In this document: piece after piece, positions 9,041-15,905 of the stretch | How the letters are laid out: every line of letters begins with the position of its first letter | Position numbering within the stretch: position 1 is the stretch's first letter | Assembly: GCF_004364335.1 (NCBI RefSeq) | Contig: NZ_SOCR01000017.1 | Coordinates: 26,619-90,618, forward strand | DNA: 64,000 nucleotides | Direction: 5' to 3' | Source: Pseudomonas graminis | GTDB taxonomy: Bacteria; Pseudomonadota; Gammaproteobacteria; Pseudomonadales; Pseudomonadaceae | The notes under the pieces: model-generated | What the model saw: the letters and a program-made list of their open reading frames with translations, nothing else | Database searches by the model: none | Told to the model about the DNA's origin: nothing | Translations under genes and position numbers: made by a program

Positions 9041-9103
9041 TGTAGGAGCGCGCTTGCCCGCGAACAGCTCGCTCTAATTGTAGGAGTGAGCTTGCTCGCG
9101 AAG
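9041..9103. repeat. Two family A REPs in direct orientation
   Basis: TGTAGGAGCGCGCTTGCCCG at 9041 and TGTAGGAGTGAGCTTGCTCG at 9079 point the same way, unlike the inverted pairs elsewhere. They lie directly after the nrdA stop. Confidence 0.8.
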
Positions 9104-9208
9104 CGGTTCAAGCAACACCGCGAACCGGGAGCCCAAACGCTCCCGGCCCTCGCTGACCCTCCCCGGTTTCAGCTACACTCCCCTCTTGCCAAGCCAGGAG
9201 AACGCCCC

Positions 9209-9379
9209 ATGCCAGCTGCCTCGCTAGAGTCCAAAAAAGCCTACTGCGCCAAAACGCGCCGCTCCAACTACGCCGCCAGCCTCCGTCTGGAAGGTTTCGA
9301 GAGCTCGCCCGCCGACTCCGAACGCCGCCTGCCCTCCCGGGAAGAGCTGCTCAACAGCTACCGCAAAAAACAGGCCTGA
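9209..9379 (+). CDS. YhfG/AntF-type Fic antitoxin
   Basis: 56-residue basic protein from ATG 9209 (CCAGGAG 8-13 bases upstream). It holds SLRLEG at residues 24-29, matching the class I Fic inhibitor motif (S/T)xxxE(G/N) whose Glu blocks ATP gamma-phosphate placement in Fic. The stop TGA overlaps the fic ATG as TGATG, so toxin translation is coupled to antitoxin. Family knowledge: YhfG-Fic in E. coli and AntF-Fic in Pseudomonas fluorescens. Confidence 0.85.
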   Translation: MPAASLESKKAYCAKTRRSNYAASLRLEGFESSPADSERRLPSREELLNSYRKKQA

Positions 9380-9996
9380 TGGTCGACAAATACGGCGTCG
9401 GACAAGACCCTTACTGTCCGCCTGGCAGCACCGTGCTGCGCAACCGCCTCAACCTCACCGACGCAAAAACCCTGGCGCAAGCCGAGCGCGACCTGTCCGA
9501 AGTCGCCGCTGAGTCCATCGATTTCTCCCCTCCTCCCTACGATTTTCCCTATCTGCAAGCCATCCATCGCCAGCTGTTCGCTGATCTCTACGACTGGGCG
9601 GGCGAACTGCGCACCGTCGACATCTCCAAAGACCAGACCCACTTCTGCGTGACCCACCGCATCGAGCCCGAGGCCAATAAGCTGTTCAAGGTATTGGCCG
9701 ACGCGAACTGGTTTCAGGAGCTGGATCGCGGGCGCTTGATTGCGGCGAGTGCCGAGCTGTTTGGGGATTTGAACGTGATTCATCCGTTTCGCGAAGGGAA
9801 CGGGCGTGCGCAGCGGATTCTGTTTGAACACATCATTGTGAATGCAGGGTTTGAGATCAGTTGGTGGCCGGTGGAGGCGGAGGAATGGATACGGGCGAAT
9901 GTGGATGCGGTGGGGTGTGATTATGAGGGGATGGTGCGGGTGTTTGAGCGGTGTGTTGGAGGGGCGATTGGAGTGGACTTCAAGCCCCATGAATAA
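9379..9996 (+). CDS. fic: Fic-domain adenylyltransferase toxin
   Basis: 205 residues with a canonical Fic motif HPFREGNGRAQR at 135-146 (catalytic His135, Asn141, Arg143). It transfers AMP from ATP to target proteins; the Pseudomonas fluorescens homologue Fic-1 AMPylates GyrB and stops replication. It is a class I Fic, held by the separate antitoxin immediately upstream. The pair sits between nrdA and nrdB on the same strand, so it could be read through from nrdA. The last 60 codons use more G/T-rich codons than the neighbours. Confidence 0.92.
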   Translation: MVDKYGVGQDPYCPPGSTVLRNRLNLTDAKTLAQAERDLSEVAAESIDFSPPPYDFPYLQAIHRQLFADLYDWAGELRTVDISKDQTHFCVTHRIEPEANKLFKVLADANWFQELDRGRLIAASAELFGDLNVIHPFREGNGRAQRILFEHIIVNAGFEISWWPVEAEEWIRANVDAVGCDYEGMVRVFERCVGGAIGVDFKPHE

Positions 9997-10188
9997 AGCC
10001 TGCCGCTCCTTCGTTTCGATACGCAGCCGGAATACCTCAGATAGACGCTGCTCGAACCGACAGATGGCAAGCTCACGCTATTGGGGTGATGGGCCACGGC
10101 TCCCGTGACTCTCAAGGCTCATGGCTGTTTCCATGATGTTGATTTGAGTCAAGCACAACGGCGCATCTGCAAAATCTCAGTTTCGCAA

Positions 10189-10236
10189 ACACCATATCGT
10201 GTGTATTCTTACGCCTGCCACCACAACATAGGCGAT
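10189..10236 (+). promoter_or_regulatory. NrdR-like boxes upstream of nrdB
   Basis: ACACCATATCGTGTGT (10189-10204) agrees at 13 of 16 positions with the NrdR consensus acaCwAtATaTwGtgt. Exactly 32 bases downstream, 10221-10236 holds a weaker half-matching box (CCACAACATA at its left side). This spacing equals that at nrdA. A possible -10 TATTCT (10203-10208) overlaps the first box. Confidence 0.5.
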
Positions 10237-10338
10237 TCGCAATCAGTGAATCGTTGGTAGGTCAAGAAGAATTCAGCTCGTGTTCGTGATCTCGAATGAC
10301 GACTGGAAATGACGGATAGAAGGCCTTCAGCGGAGACG

Positions 10339-10361
10339 TACGGAGCAAATTTCCGTATACT
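10339..10361 (+). promoter_or_regulatory. Inverted repeat with -10-like element
   Basis: TACGGA (10339-10344) and TCCGTA (10352-10357) form an inverted repeat that runs into TATACT (10356-10361), a good -10 hexamer, about 27 bases before the 33-codon ORF. No clear -35 is seen, so an activator- or alternative-sigma-dependent promoter is possible. Confidence 0.35.
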
Positions 10362-10387
10362 CGCGCCCCCCAATCAAGGACAACGCT

Positions 10388-10489
10388 ATGACCACCTGCG
10401 CAGCCAAAGCCGACCAATCTTCAATGGTCACCACGTGCCTGCCGTGTCAGCGTTTTGCTCCGCTCCCGGGTGACGGCCCTCGCGCCTGA
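10388..10489 (+). CDS. 33-residue Cys-containing ORF ahead of nrdB (leader peptide?)
   Basis: ATG 10388 is preceded by CAAGGA at a good distance and opens a 33-codon frame ending at TGA 10489. The peptide starts MTTCAAKADQ and contains TTCLPCQR, a CxxC pair, three cysteines in all. No family is recognised. It lies between the NrdR-like boxes and nrdB, in the presumed nrdB leader, so it may be a leader peptide, a small redox/metal protein or non-functional. The remaining 150 bases to nrdB hold nothing else I can assign. Confidence 0.4.
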   Translation: MTTCAAKADQSSMVTTCLPCQRFAPLPGDGPRA

Positions 10490-10638
10490 CTGCCTTCACC
10501 GGAACCCCGAACACACTAGTTTCAAGAGAGCCCTCTCCCGACCGCTGTATGGCGTGACTCGTGTCACAACAGCAGCACACCGATTACTCAAATCCACAGG
10601 CCGTGTAAAACCGGTCCTCTAGCAGGAGCCTCCTCACT

Positions 10639-11886
10639 ATGCTGAGCTGGGACGAATTCGACAAGACAGACGAAGCTGAACCCGCCAAAGGCGCCAACGC
10701 CGGCCACGCTTCGGAAGCTGCGATGGACAAACTCGACAGCGCCGGTGGTGCTGCTGCGCTTGAAGCCCGCGCCGTTAGCGCCAACGACTCCGACGCCATT
10801 GCCCGCGCCAAAGCCGCGCTGGACAAACTGGACGTCGCTGAAGGTCTTGCCGAACTCGAAGGCTCCGCCGCCCGCGTCGCGGTCGACGAAAAACGCATGA
10901 TCAACTGCCGCGCCGACCTCAACCAGCTCGTACCTTTCAAGTACGACTGGGCCTGGCAGAAGTATCTGGACGGCTGCGCCAACCACTGGATGCCGCAAGA
11001 GGTCAACATGACCACGGACATCGCCCTCTGGAAAGACCCGGAAGGCCTGACCGACGACGAGCGCCGCATCGTCCTGCGCAACCTGGGCTTCTTCTCCACC
11101 GCCGACTCCCTGGTTGCCAACAACCTCGTGCTGGCCGTGTATCGCCTCATCACCAACCCTGAATGCCGCCAGTACATCCTGCGCCAGGCCTTCGAGGAAG
11201 CGATCCACACCCACGCCTACCAGTACTGCATCGAATCGCTGGGCATGGATGAAGGCGAGATCTTCAACATGTACCACGAGATCCCGTCAGTCGCCAAAAA
11301 GGCAGCCTGGGGCCTCAAATACACCCGCTCGATCTCCGATCCGAAGTTCGAAACCGGCACCGTCGAAACCGACAAAGAACTGCTGCGCAACCTGATCGCC
11401 TACTACTGCGTCCTGGAAGGCATCTTCTTCTACTGCGGCTTCACCCAGATCCTGTCCATGGGTCGCCGCAACAAAATGACCGGCGTGGCAGAACAGTTCC
11501 AGTACATCCTGCGTGACGAGTCCATGCACCTGAACTTCGGCATCGACGTGATCAACCAGATCAAAATCGAAAACCCACACCTGTGGGACGCCGAAATGAA
11601 GGAAGAAGCGACCCAGATGATCCTGCAAGGGACCCAACTGGAAATCGAATACGCCCGCGACACCATGCCTCGCGGCGTGCTCGGCATGAACGCCGCGATG
11701 ATGGAGGACTACCTCAAGTTCATCGCGAACCGTCGTTTGAGCCAGATTGGGTTGAAGGAAGAGTATCCAGGGACGACCAACCCGTTCCCATGGATGAGCG
11801 AGATCATGGACTTGAAGAAAGAGAAGAATTTCTTTGAGACGCGGGTTATTGAGTATCAGACCGGTGGGGCGTTGAGCTGGGATTGA
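10639..11886 (+). CDS. nrdB: Class Ia ribonucleoside-diphosphate reductase, beta subunit
   Basis: 415 residues from ATG 10639 with an AGGAG site upstream. After an Ala-rich acidic N-terminal extension of about 80 residues (usual in Pseudomonas NrdB) comes the ferritin-like fold. It has diiron ligand motifs EEAIHTHAY and RDESMHLNFG and ends in the flexible tail YQTGGALSWD that docks on NrdA. It supplies the tyrosyl radical for NrdA. The leader carries its own candidate NrdR boxes, so the two subunits can be co-regulated although not adjacent. Confidence 0.96.
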   Translation: MLSWDEFDKTDEAEPAKGANAGHASEAAMDKLDSAGGAAALEARAVSANDSDAIARAKAALDKLDVAEGLAELEGSAARVAVDEKRMINCRADLNQLVPFKYDWAWQKYLDGCANHWMPQEVNMTTDIALWKDPEGLTDDERRIVLRNLGFFSTADSLVANNLVLAVYRLITNPECRQYILRQAFEEAIHTHAYQYCIESLGMDEGEIFNMYHEIPSVAKKAAWGLKYTRSISDPKFETGTVETDKELLRNLIAYYCVLEGIFFYCGFTQILSMGRRNKMTGVAEQFQYILRDESMHLNFGIDVINQIKIENPHLWDAEMKEEATQMILQGTQLEIEYARDTMPRGVLGMNAAMMEDYLKFIANRRLSQIGLKEEYPGTTNPFPWMSEIMDLKKEKNFFETRVIEYQTGGALSWD

Positions 11887-11916
11887 TTTGATTCAGACTC
11901 AGTAAGCTGCACACGA

Positions 11917-11947
11917 AGGGGCTGCCAGAAATGGTGGCCCTTTTTTA
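11917..11947 (+). terminator. Intrinsic terminator after nrdB
   Basis: AAGGGGCTGCC, loop AGAAAT, GGTGGCCC then TTTTTT: an imperfect GC stem with a six-T tract 30 bases after the nrdB stop. Confidence 0.65.
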
Positions 11948-11978
11948 TTGCGCTGCGGACTGCCGAGCAGACACCTTG

Positions 11979-12028
11979 ATCGTTCCCACGCTCCGCGTGG
12001 GAATACAGCCCTAGACGCTCCGCGTCCA
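11979..12028. repeat. Family C REP, left of RAYT
   Basis: GATCGTTCCCACGCTCCGCG followed by TGGGAATACAGCC and the second hairpin GACGCTCCGCGTC. It is the inverted partner of 12682-12732. Confidence 0.8.
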
Positions 12029-12147
12029 CCACGCCGGAGCAAACTAAACAAGCTGAAGCACCCCGCAACACCAAGGCGGTTCTACCTACCATCCACATAA
12101 ACTAGCCTCCAACGCTCCGCCCCCATTTCAGATTAAAGGACGAATCC

Positions 12148-12681
12148 ATGGGCCGAAGCCGCTACACGATTACGGAAATCGACAAACCCCACTTCCTGAC
12201 CTGCACCATCGTTGAATGGCTACCGCTCTTCACCCGCCCGGCCTTGGTCGATATCGTGCTTAACACGTGGCGCTTTCAACAGGCGAATCAAGGTCTACAG
12301 CTCTATGGGTATGTCGTTTTAGAAAATCACCTTCACTATCTCGCTCAGTCTCCAGACCTTGCAAAATCCGTGGCAAGCTTCAAGTCCTAAACGGCGCGAA
12401 ACATCATTGACCACCTCCAACTCGCGCATGCTGAAAGCACCCTCCAACGTCTTCGATTCGCTAAGCGCGCGCACAAGGTCGACCGCGTCTATCAGGTCTG
12501 GCAGGAAGGCGTGCACACGGAGATGGTCTACAGCGAGAGTGTCATGCAGCAGAAGCTCGACTACATACACCAGAACCCTGTGAAGCGAGGGTATGTGGAC
12601 TTCGGGGAGCAATGGCGATATTCGAGTGCGCGGGATTATCACGGTAAGTCGGGGCTGATCGAGGTGCAGCGCTGGTACTAA
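12148..12681 (+). pseudogene. REP-associated tyrosine transposase (Y1_Tnp), internal stop
   Basis: Reading from ATG 12148, the frame continues to TAA 12681 (177 codons) but codon 81 is TAA (12388-12390), in the context SFKS*TARNIID. The stop is one base from TAC/TAT, and relatives commonly have Tyr or another aromatic there. Before the stop are the HUH-type NHLHYLA motif and the YGYVVLENH strand; after it comes KLDYIHQNPVKRGYV, the conserved catalytic-Tyr region. Both halves are otherwise intact, so inactivation looks recent, or readthrough occurs. Confidence 0.8.
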
Positions 12682-12732
12682 GGACGCAGAGCGTCCTGGG
12701 CTGCATTCCCACGCAGAGCATGGGAACGATCA
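12682..12732. repeat. Family C REP, right of RAYT
   Basis: GGACGCAGAGCGTCC then CTGCATTCCCACGCAGAGCA and TGGGAACGATC: an inverted, slightly diverged copy of 11979-12028. It begins directly after the RAYT stop codon. Confidence 0.8.
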
Positions 12733-12831
12733 TGTACTCCAGGGAATTCTTAATGACGTAAACCAGTTGTAACAAGACCTTCGTTGCCGCACCATCCCTT
12801 TCCTACAAGAGGCATGGAAAAGGACTACGCT

Positions 12832-13728
12832 GTGGCAAGAAAAAAACCGGCTACGGTCTCCGTCGGCGCCTATGCCTCGGAGCTACTCCAAGAGGGCCAT
12901 GTCTACACACGAAATGACTTGCGAGACCTCTTCTCCATCACCGCCTCTAGTATCAACAACGGGATCTTCAAACCTTCAGCGTTCGATTCAGTCTGGCTTT
13001 TCGTCACCGAGCACAAAACAGCAGACCGTACTCAATACGATGATCTTCTTACTGGCGAAATACTGCACATGGAAGGGCAGACGCAGGGAGGCACCGACCA
13101 TCTTTTGGAAGAGCACGTCGAACGAGGGCTAGAACTACTCCTTTTTTATCGCAAGAATAAATTCGAGCACCCTGGTGCCGGCTTCACTTATAAAGGCAAA
13201 TTTCTTTACCAAAGCCATTCAGGGTCACTCCCTACGAGCTTCACACTCACTCAAGCGAGCAGCCCAACGCTGACCAGCCCTTTCATCGAAGCGAAATTAC
13301 AAACGGCAGGCGAATTCGACCCTGAAAATATCATCGATGCCCGTGAGAAAGTGCTTGCATCCATAGTTCGTCGCAAAGGACAGAGCAAATTTCGATCAAC
13401 GTTGCTCAGAGCTTACAACCACAGGTGCGCAGTGACGGGGTGCGAGATAGAGGCCTTGCTGGAAGCTGCTCATATCGTCCCTTATCAGGGAGCTGACACG
13501 AACGTCGTCAGCAATGGCCTGCTACTTCGCGCTGACATTCACACCCTATTTGATCTTGGTTTGTGTTGGATTGATCCCAGCAGGCTGGTCATCAAACTAG
13601 CCGAAGGTTTAGAGGGCAGCGAGTACGAGGCATTGCGAGATCAGCCGATCCGTCTTCCCGACGACGTATTCGACCGACCTAGCGCTGAGGCGCTAAGGTC
13701 GCATTTCAACGCTCTAGAATCGTATTGA
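12832..13728 (+). CDS. HNH endonuclease (McrA-like arrangement), probable defence nuclease
   Basis: 298 residues from GTG 12832, which has AAAAGGA 8 bases upstream; ATG 12814 and 12784 are in frame but poorly spaced. The C-terminal third holds an HNH fold: RCAVTGCEIEALLEAAHIVPY, then NGLLLRADIHTLFDLG (catalytic His in AAHI, Asn and His after). The N-terminal 150 residues (VYTRNDLRDLF, GTDHLLEEH, FYRKNKFEHPGAGFTYKG) look like a DNA- or modification-recognition domain I cannot name. Base composition is clearly less GC-rich than the flanks, which suggests acquisition. A restriction-type role is inferred. Confidence 0.8.
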   Translation: MARKKPATVSVGAYASELLQEGHVYTRNDLRDLFSITASSINNGIFKPSAFDSVWLFVTEHKTADRTQYDDLLTGEILHMEGQTQGGTDHLLEEHVERGLELLLFYRKNKFEHPGAGFTYKGKFLYQSHSGSLPTSFTLTQASSPTLTSPFIEAKLQTAGEFDPENIIDAREKVLASIVRRKGQSKFRSTLLRAYNHRCAVTGCEIEALLEAAHIVPYQGADTNVVSNGLLLRADIHTLFDLGLCWIDPSRLVIKLAEGLEGSEYEALRDQPIRLPDDVFDRPSAEALRSHFNALESY

Positions 13729-13761
13729 GCATATCCAGCTCAAGCTGCACTAACTAGCAAA

Positions 13762-14052
13762 TCAACCCTTCACCCGCTGCCGATACTCCTGAACCATGCC
13801 CTTTGTTACATCTTCTTTGAAGCACAAGGGCGAATACCCTCCCGCACGGTTATATGCGCTGCGTTTGCCACAGCGGCTGCCGTTGCTAGCCGAGTTGTAA
13901 GGGCATGCACAATTTTTGGGATAGGACGAGATGGAGTCCTCAATGAGTATCTGCGCTATCGCGTCGTCGGTGAGTCGGATTTCTTTGGCGGAGACGGTGA
14001 AAGCGGAGAGCAGCGTGAGGGCTACAATGAAGCTGAGTCCTACATTTCTCAT
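13762..14052 (-). CDS. Small exported Cys-rich protein of unknown function
   Basis: 96 residues from ATG 14052 (AAGGA 6 bases upstream; the ATG at 14058 is too close to that site). It has a Sec signal peptide ending VSA-KE, then a short helix region and the block YPKNCACPYNS...GSRCGKRSAYNR...PLCF with four cysteines, followed by a basic tail. This block is familiar from small periplasmic proteins annotated near nucleases, but I do not know its activity. It is convergent with the HNH nuclease gene, 33 bases apart. Confidence 0.75.
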   Translation of the reverse strand: MRNVGLSFIVALTLLSAFTVSAKEIRLTDDAIAQILIEDSISSYPKNCACPYNSASNGSRCGKRSAYNRAGGYSPLCFKEDVTKGMVQEYRQRVKG

Positions 14053-14152
14053 GGCCATTCCTTAGCTGTACGGACGAAAATTCCGTGCTGACTTGTACCA
14101 TGCCATCATTGAGCCATCACAATGAGTTTTCTCTATGGATTTTCTGACTTTT

Positions 14153-14169
14153 CCGTAAACCGTTTACGG
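14153..14169. promoter_or_regulatory. Perfect palindrome in the 14.06-14.41 kb gap
   Basis: CCGTAAACCGTTTACGG has 8-base arms around a single C. It lies in the 360-base gap between the divergent small exported protein gene and the Mrr-type gene, so it is a candidate operator for either. The rest of the gap is unremarkable. Confidence 0.4.
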
Positions 14170-14412
14170 TAAGTTTCATGGACGACTTGCTTCATTCCGG
14201 TAGCATTCGCGCAGGTTGCATTTACGAAAACTAGTTGACGGTGTGGACGCCGCCAATTTCGGCGGTTGGCGGAAACCCCAAATCCCTATTGCAACGGCCA
14301 AACCCGCCGATAGGTTGATATCCGCCTCACCGCATCGCGAGCAAGCTCACCCCAACAGAATCAACATCGCTCGCCAATCCCCACCCTAACGGACTCAAAA
14401 AACACCAAGGAC

Positions 14413-15399
14413 ATGGCCAAGAAAACCTCCCTCTTCGAAGACCTGTTTCACATCGCCAGCAAATTACCCTGGTGGATCAGCGCGCTCATTGCGATCAGCT
14501 CCGGCCTCTACCTGCACTCGGTAGCGACCGCGCCAATGCCCGTCTACTCCGACCCTCAACAATTGCAGTCGGTAATCTTCAGCACGATGGCGCACACCGG
14601 CGCGTTGTTTGGGCAATACCTCCTGCCATTCATCTTCTCCGCCGGCGCGATCGCCTCAATCATCGGCCGCCGCAAACGCCGCAATCTCCTCGAATCTGCC
14701 GCCACCACCAAGGGCAACCCTCTGCTGAGCATCACCTGGCACGAGTTCGAATTACTGGTGGGTGAAGCCTTACGCCGGCGCGGCTATTCAGTACAAGAAA
14801 CAGGCAAGAACGGCCCGGACGGCGGCATTGATCTGATCGCGCGCAAGGACGGCGAGACGTACGTGGTGCAGTGCAAGCAATGGCGTTCGATGCAGGTCGG
14901 TCTGCCGGTGGTGCGGGAGTTGTATGGCGCGATGGCGGCTGAGGGCGCTGTCGGTGGCTTCGTGGTCACCAGTGGGACGTTCACCAAACCGGCGAGGGAT
15001 TTTGCAGCAGGTCGCAACGTGCAACTGGTCGACGGATCGGTGCTGAAGCAGTGGATCGGAGAAGCGAAGAAGCCCGGTCCACGGCCGACGGTCGAGGTGG
15101 TGCCAGAGCGTGTCGAGCCCGCAATCGTTGAGCCAGAGGTGGTCGTTACGTCAAGTGCCGCTCCAGCTCCGATTCCCGTTCAAGCGCCCGCTCCAACCGC
15201 GACGCCACCCGTCACACGTGAAGCCGAGCCTGAACCTGCTGCCCTGCCCCCAGCGCCTCTGTGCCCGCACTGCCGCAAAACCATGGTGATACGTGTCGCG
15301 AGAACCGGCGCCAACGCTGGCGGGAATTTCTGGGGTTGTGTGGCTTATCCGAAATGCCGTGGGATCCGGGCGATTTTCGCGCCGATGACGGTGAAGTAA
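14413..15399 (+). CDS. Membrane-anchored Mrr-family nuclease with C-terminal zinc ribbon
   Basis: 328 residues. Two transmembrane helices (about 20-37 and 66-85) are followed by a basic RRKRR and an Mrr_cat PD-(D/E)xK domain: WHEFELLVGEALRRRGY, GPDGGIDLIARKDG (catalytic Asp140), YVVQCKQW (Gln153, Lys155). A Pro/Ala-rich linker of about 60 residues leads to a topoisomerase-type zinc ribbon (CPHC...FWGCVAYPKC). Mrr-family enzymes cut modified or foreign DNA; anchoring at the membrane suggests action at DNA entry, which is inference. AAGGA lies only 1 base before the ATG. Confidence 0.85.
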   Translation: MAKKTSLFEDLFHIASKLPWWISALIAISSGLYLHSVATAPMPVYSDPQQLQSVIFSTMAHTGALFGQYLLPFIFSAGAIASIIGRRKRRNLLESAATTKGNPLLSITWHEFELLVGEALRRRGYSVQETGKNGPDGGIDLIARKDGETYVVQCKQWRSMQVGLPVVRELYGAMAAEGAVGGFVVTSGTFTKPARDFAAGRNVQLVDGSVLKQWIGEAKKPGPRPTVEVVPERVEPAIVEPEVVVTSSAAPAPIPVQAPAPTATPPVTREAEPEPAALPPAPLCPHCRKTMVIRVARTGANAGGNFWGCVAYPKCRGIRAIFAPMTVK

Positions 15400-15540
15400 C
15401 GCCGCTAGACCAATTGAACACGTCCGCCCCCCCTGACGTGCTTCGCACAAATCTCGCACCTGCAACCCCCGCCGCGGCAACACGCTAGCGGCATCATGAG
15501 ATGGCGGTGTGTCAGTGGCGAATCAGGTGCTGACACGATT

Positions 15541-15565
15541 TTCGCGGGCAAGCGCGCTCCTACAG
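15541..15565. repeat. Single family A REP
   Basis: TTCGCGGGCAAGCGCGCTCC followed by TACAG. A lone REP in the gap after the Mrr-type gene; 15400-15700 holds nothing else I can assign. Confidence 0.75.
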
Positions 15566-15711
15566 TGGATGTGTGCTTGGCAGGGACTGTCTGGCCGCCC
15601 CTCATAAGAAGCGCCGTGCCGCGAAGCCCTGAAAGTTCCCGCCTAAACCCTCTTCCCCACATAACATTTTCGCTAACAAATAGTTACCCGGGTTTCATTT
15701 GCCCCCGCCGC

Positions 15712-15767
15712 CCATCGTTCCTAAAGTGGCTTCACCCCATCGAACCCGCCCAACGCAGGAACGATGG
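15712..15767 (+). promoter_or_regulatory. Inverted repeat with RpoS-like -10
   Basis: CCATCGTTCC (15712-15721) and GGAACGATGG (15758-15767) are perfect inverted copies 36 bases apart. Between them starts CTAAAGT (15721-15727), similar to the RpoS-type -10 CTATACT. The arrangement could be an operator pair or an RNA stem at the start of the candidate sRNA. Confidence 0.4.
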
Positions 15768-15905
15768 AAACCCACACCCAAGCCGGAGAACGTCAAACGC
15801 CTGATCAGCTTTTAGCATTTTGTTTCTGTCGTTCGCTGCGTCGTTGCTCCCGACGTGGTGCCTCCAAGCTCCAAACTTCAGCCGCTCCCCAGCGGCTTTT
15901 TTTTG
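15735..15905 (+). ncRNA. Candidate small RNA ending in an intrinsic terminator
   Basis: A non-coding stretch between the Mrr-type gene and the convergent SHMT-like gene has a promoter-like element at 15721, several GGA motifs (AGGAACG, TGGAAAC, CCGGAGAA) of the kind bound by RsmA/CsrA-type proteins, and a strong terminator with a U tract (Hfq-type 3' end). A start near 15735 is a guess. The layout recalls RpoS-dependent Pseudomonas sRNAs such as RgsA, but identity was not checked. Its 3' end is antisense to the last codons of the SHMT-like gene. Confidence 0.45.

Larger units (their letters stand above)
11979..12732. mobile_element. RAYT unit with flanking inverted family C REPs
   Basis: A transposase-like gene is bracketed by two inverted REP segments of about 50 bases (11979-12028 and 12682-12732), both containing the GTTCCCACGC...GTGGGAA hairpin and a GACGC-TC-GCGTC hairpin. 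This is the normal layout of a REP-associated tyrosine transposase with its cognate REPs. These are the only family C copies I noticed in the window. Confidence 0.8.

Noticed and set aside
11979..12732. Ordinary insertion sequence with terminal inverted repeats
   Set aside because: The inverted ends are REP hairpins and the gene is a RAYT. No target-site duplication was seen, so it is not a classical IS.
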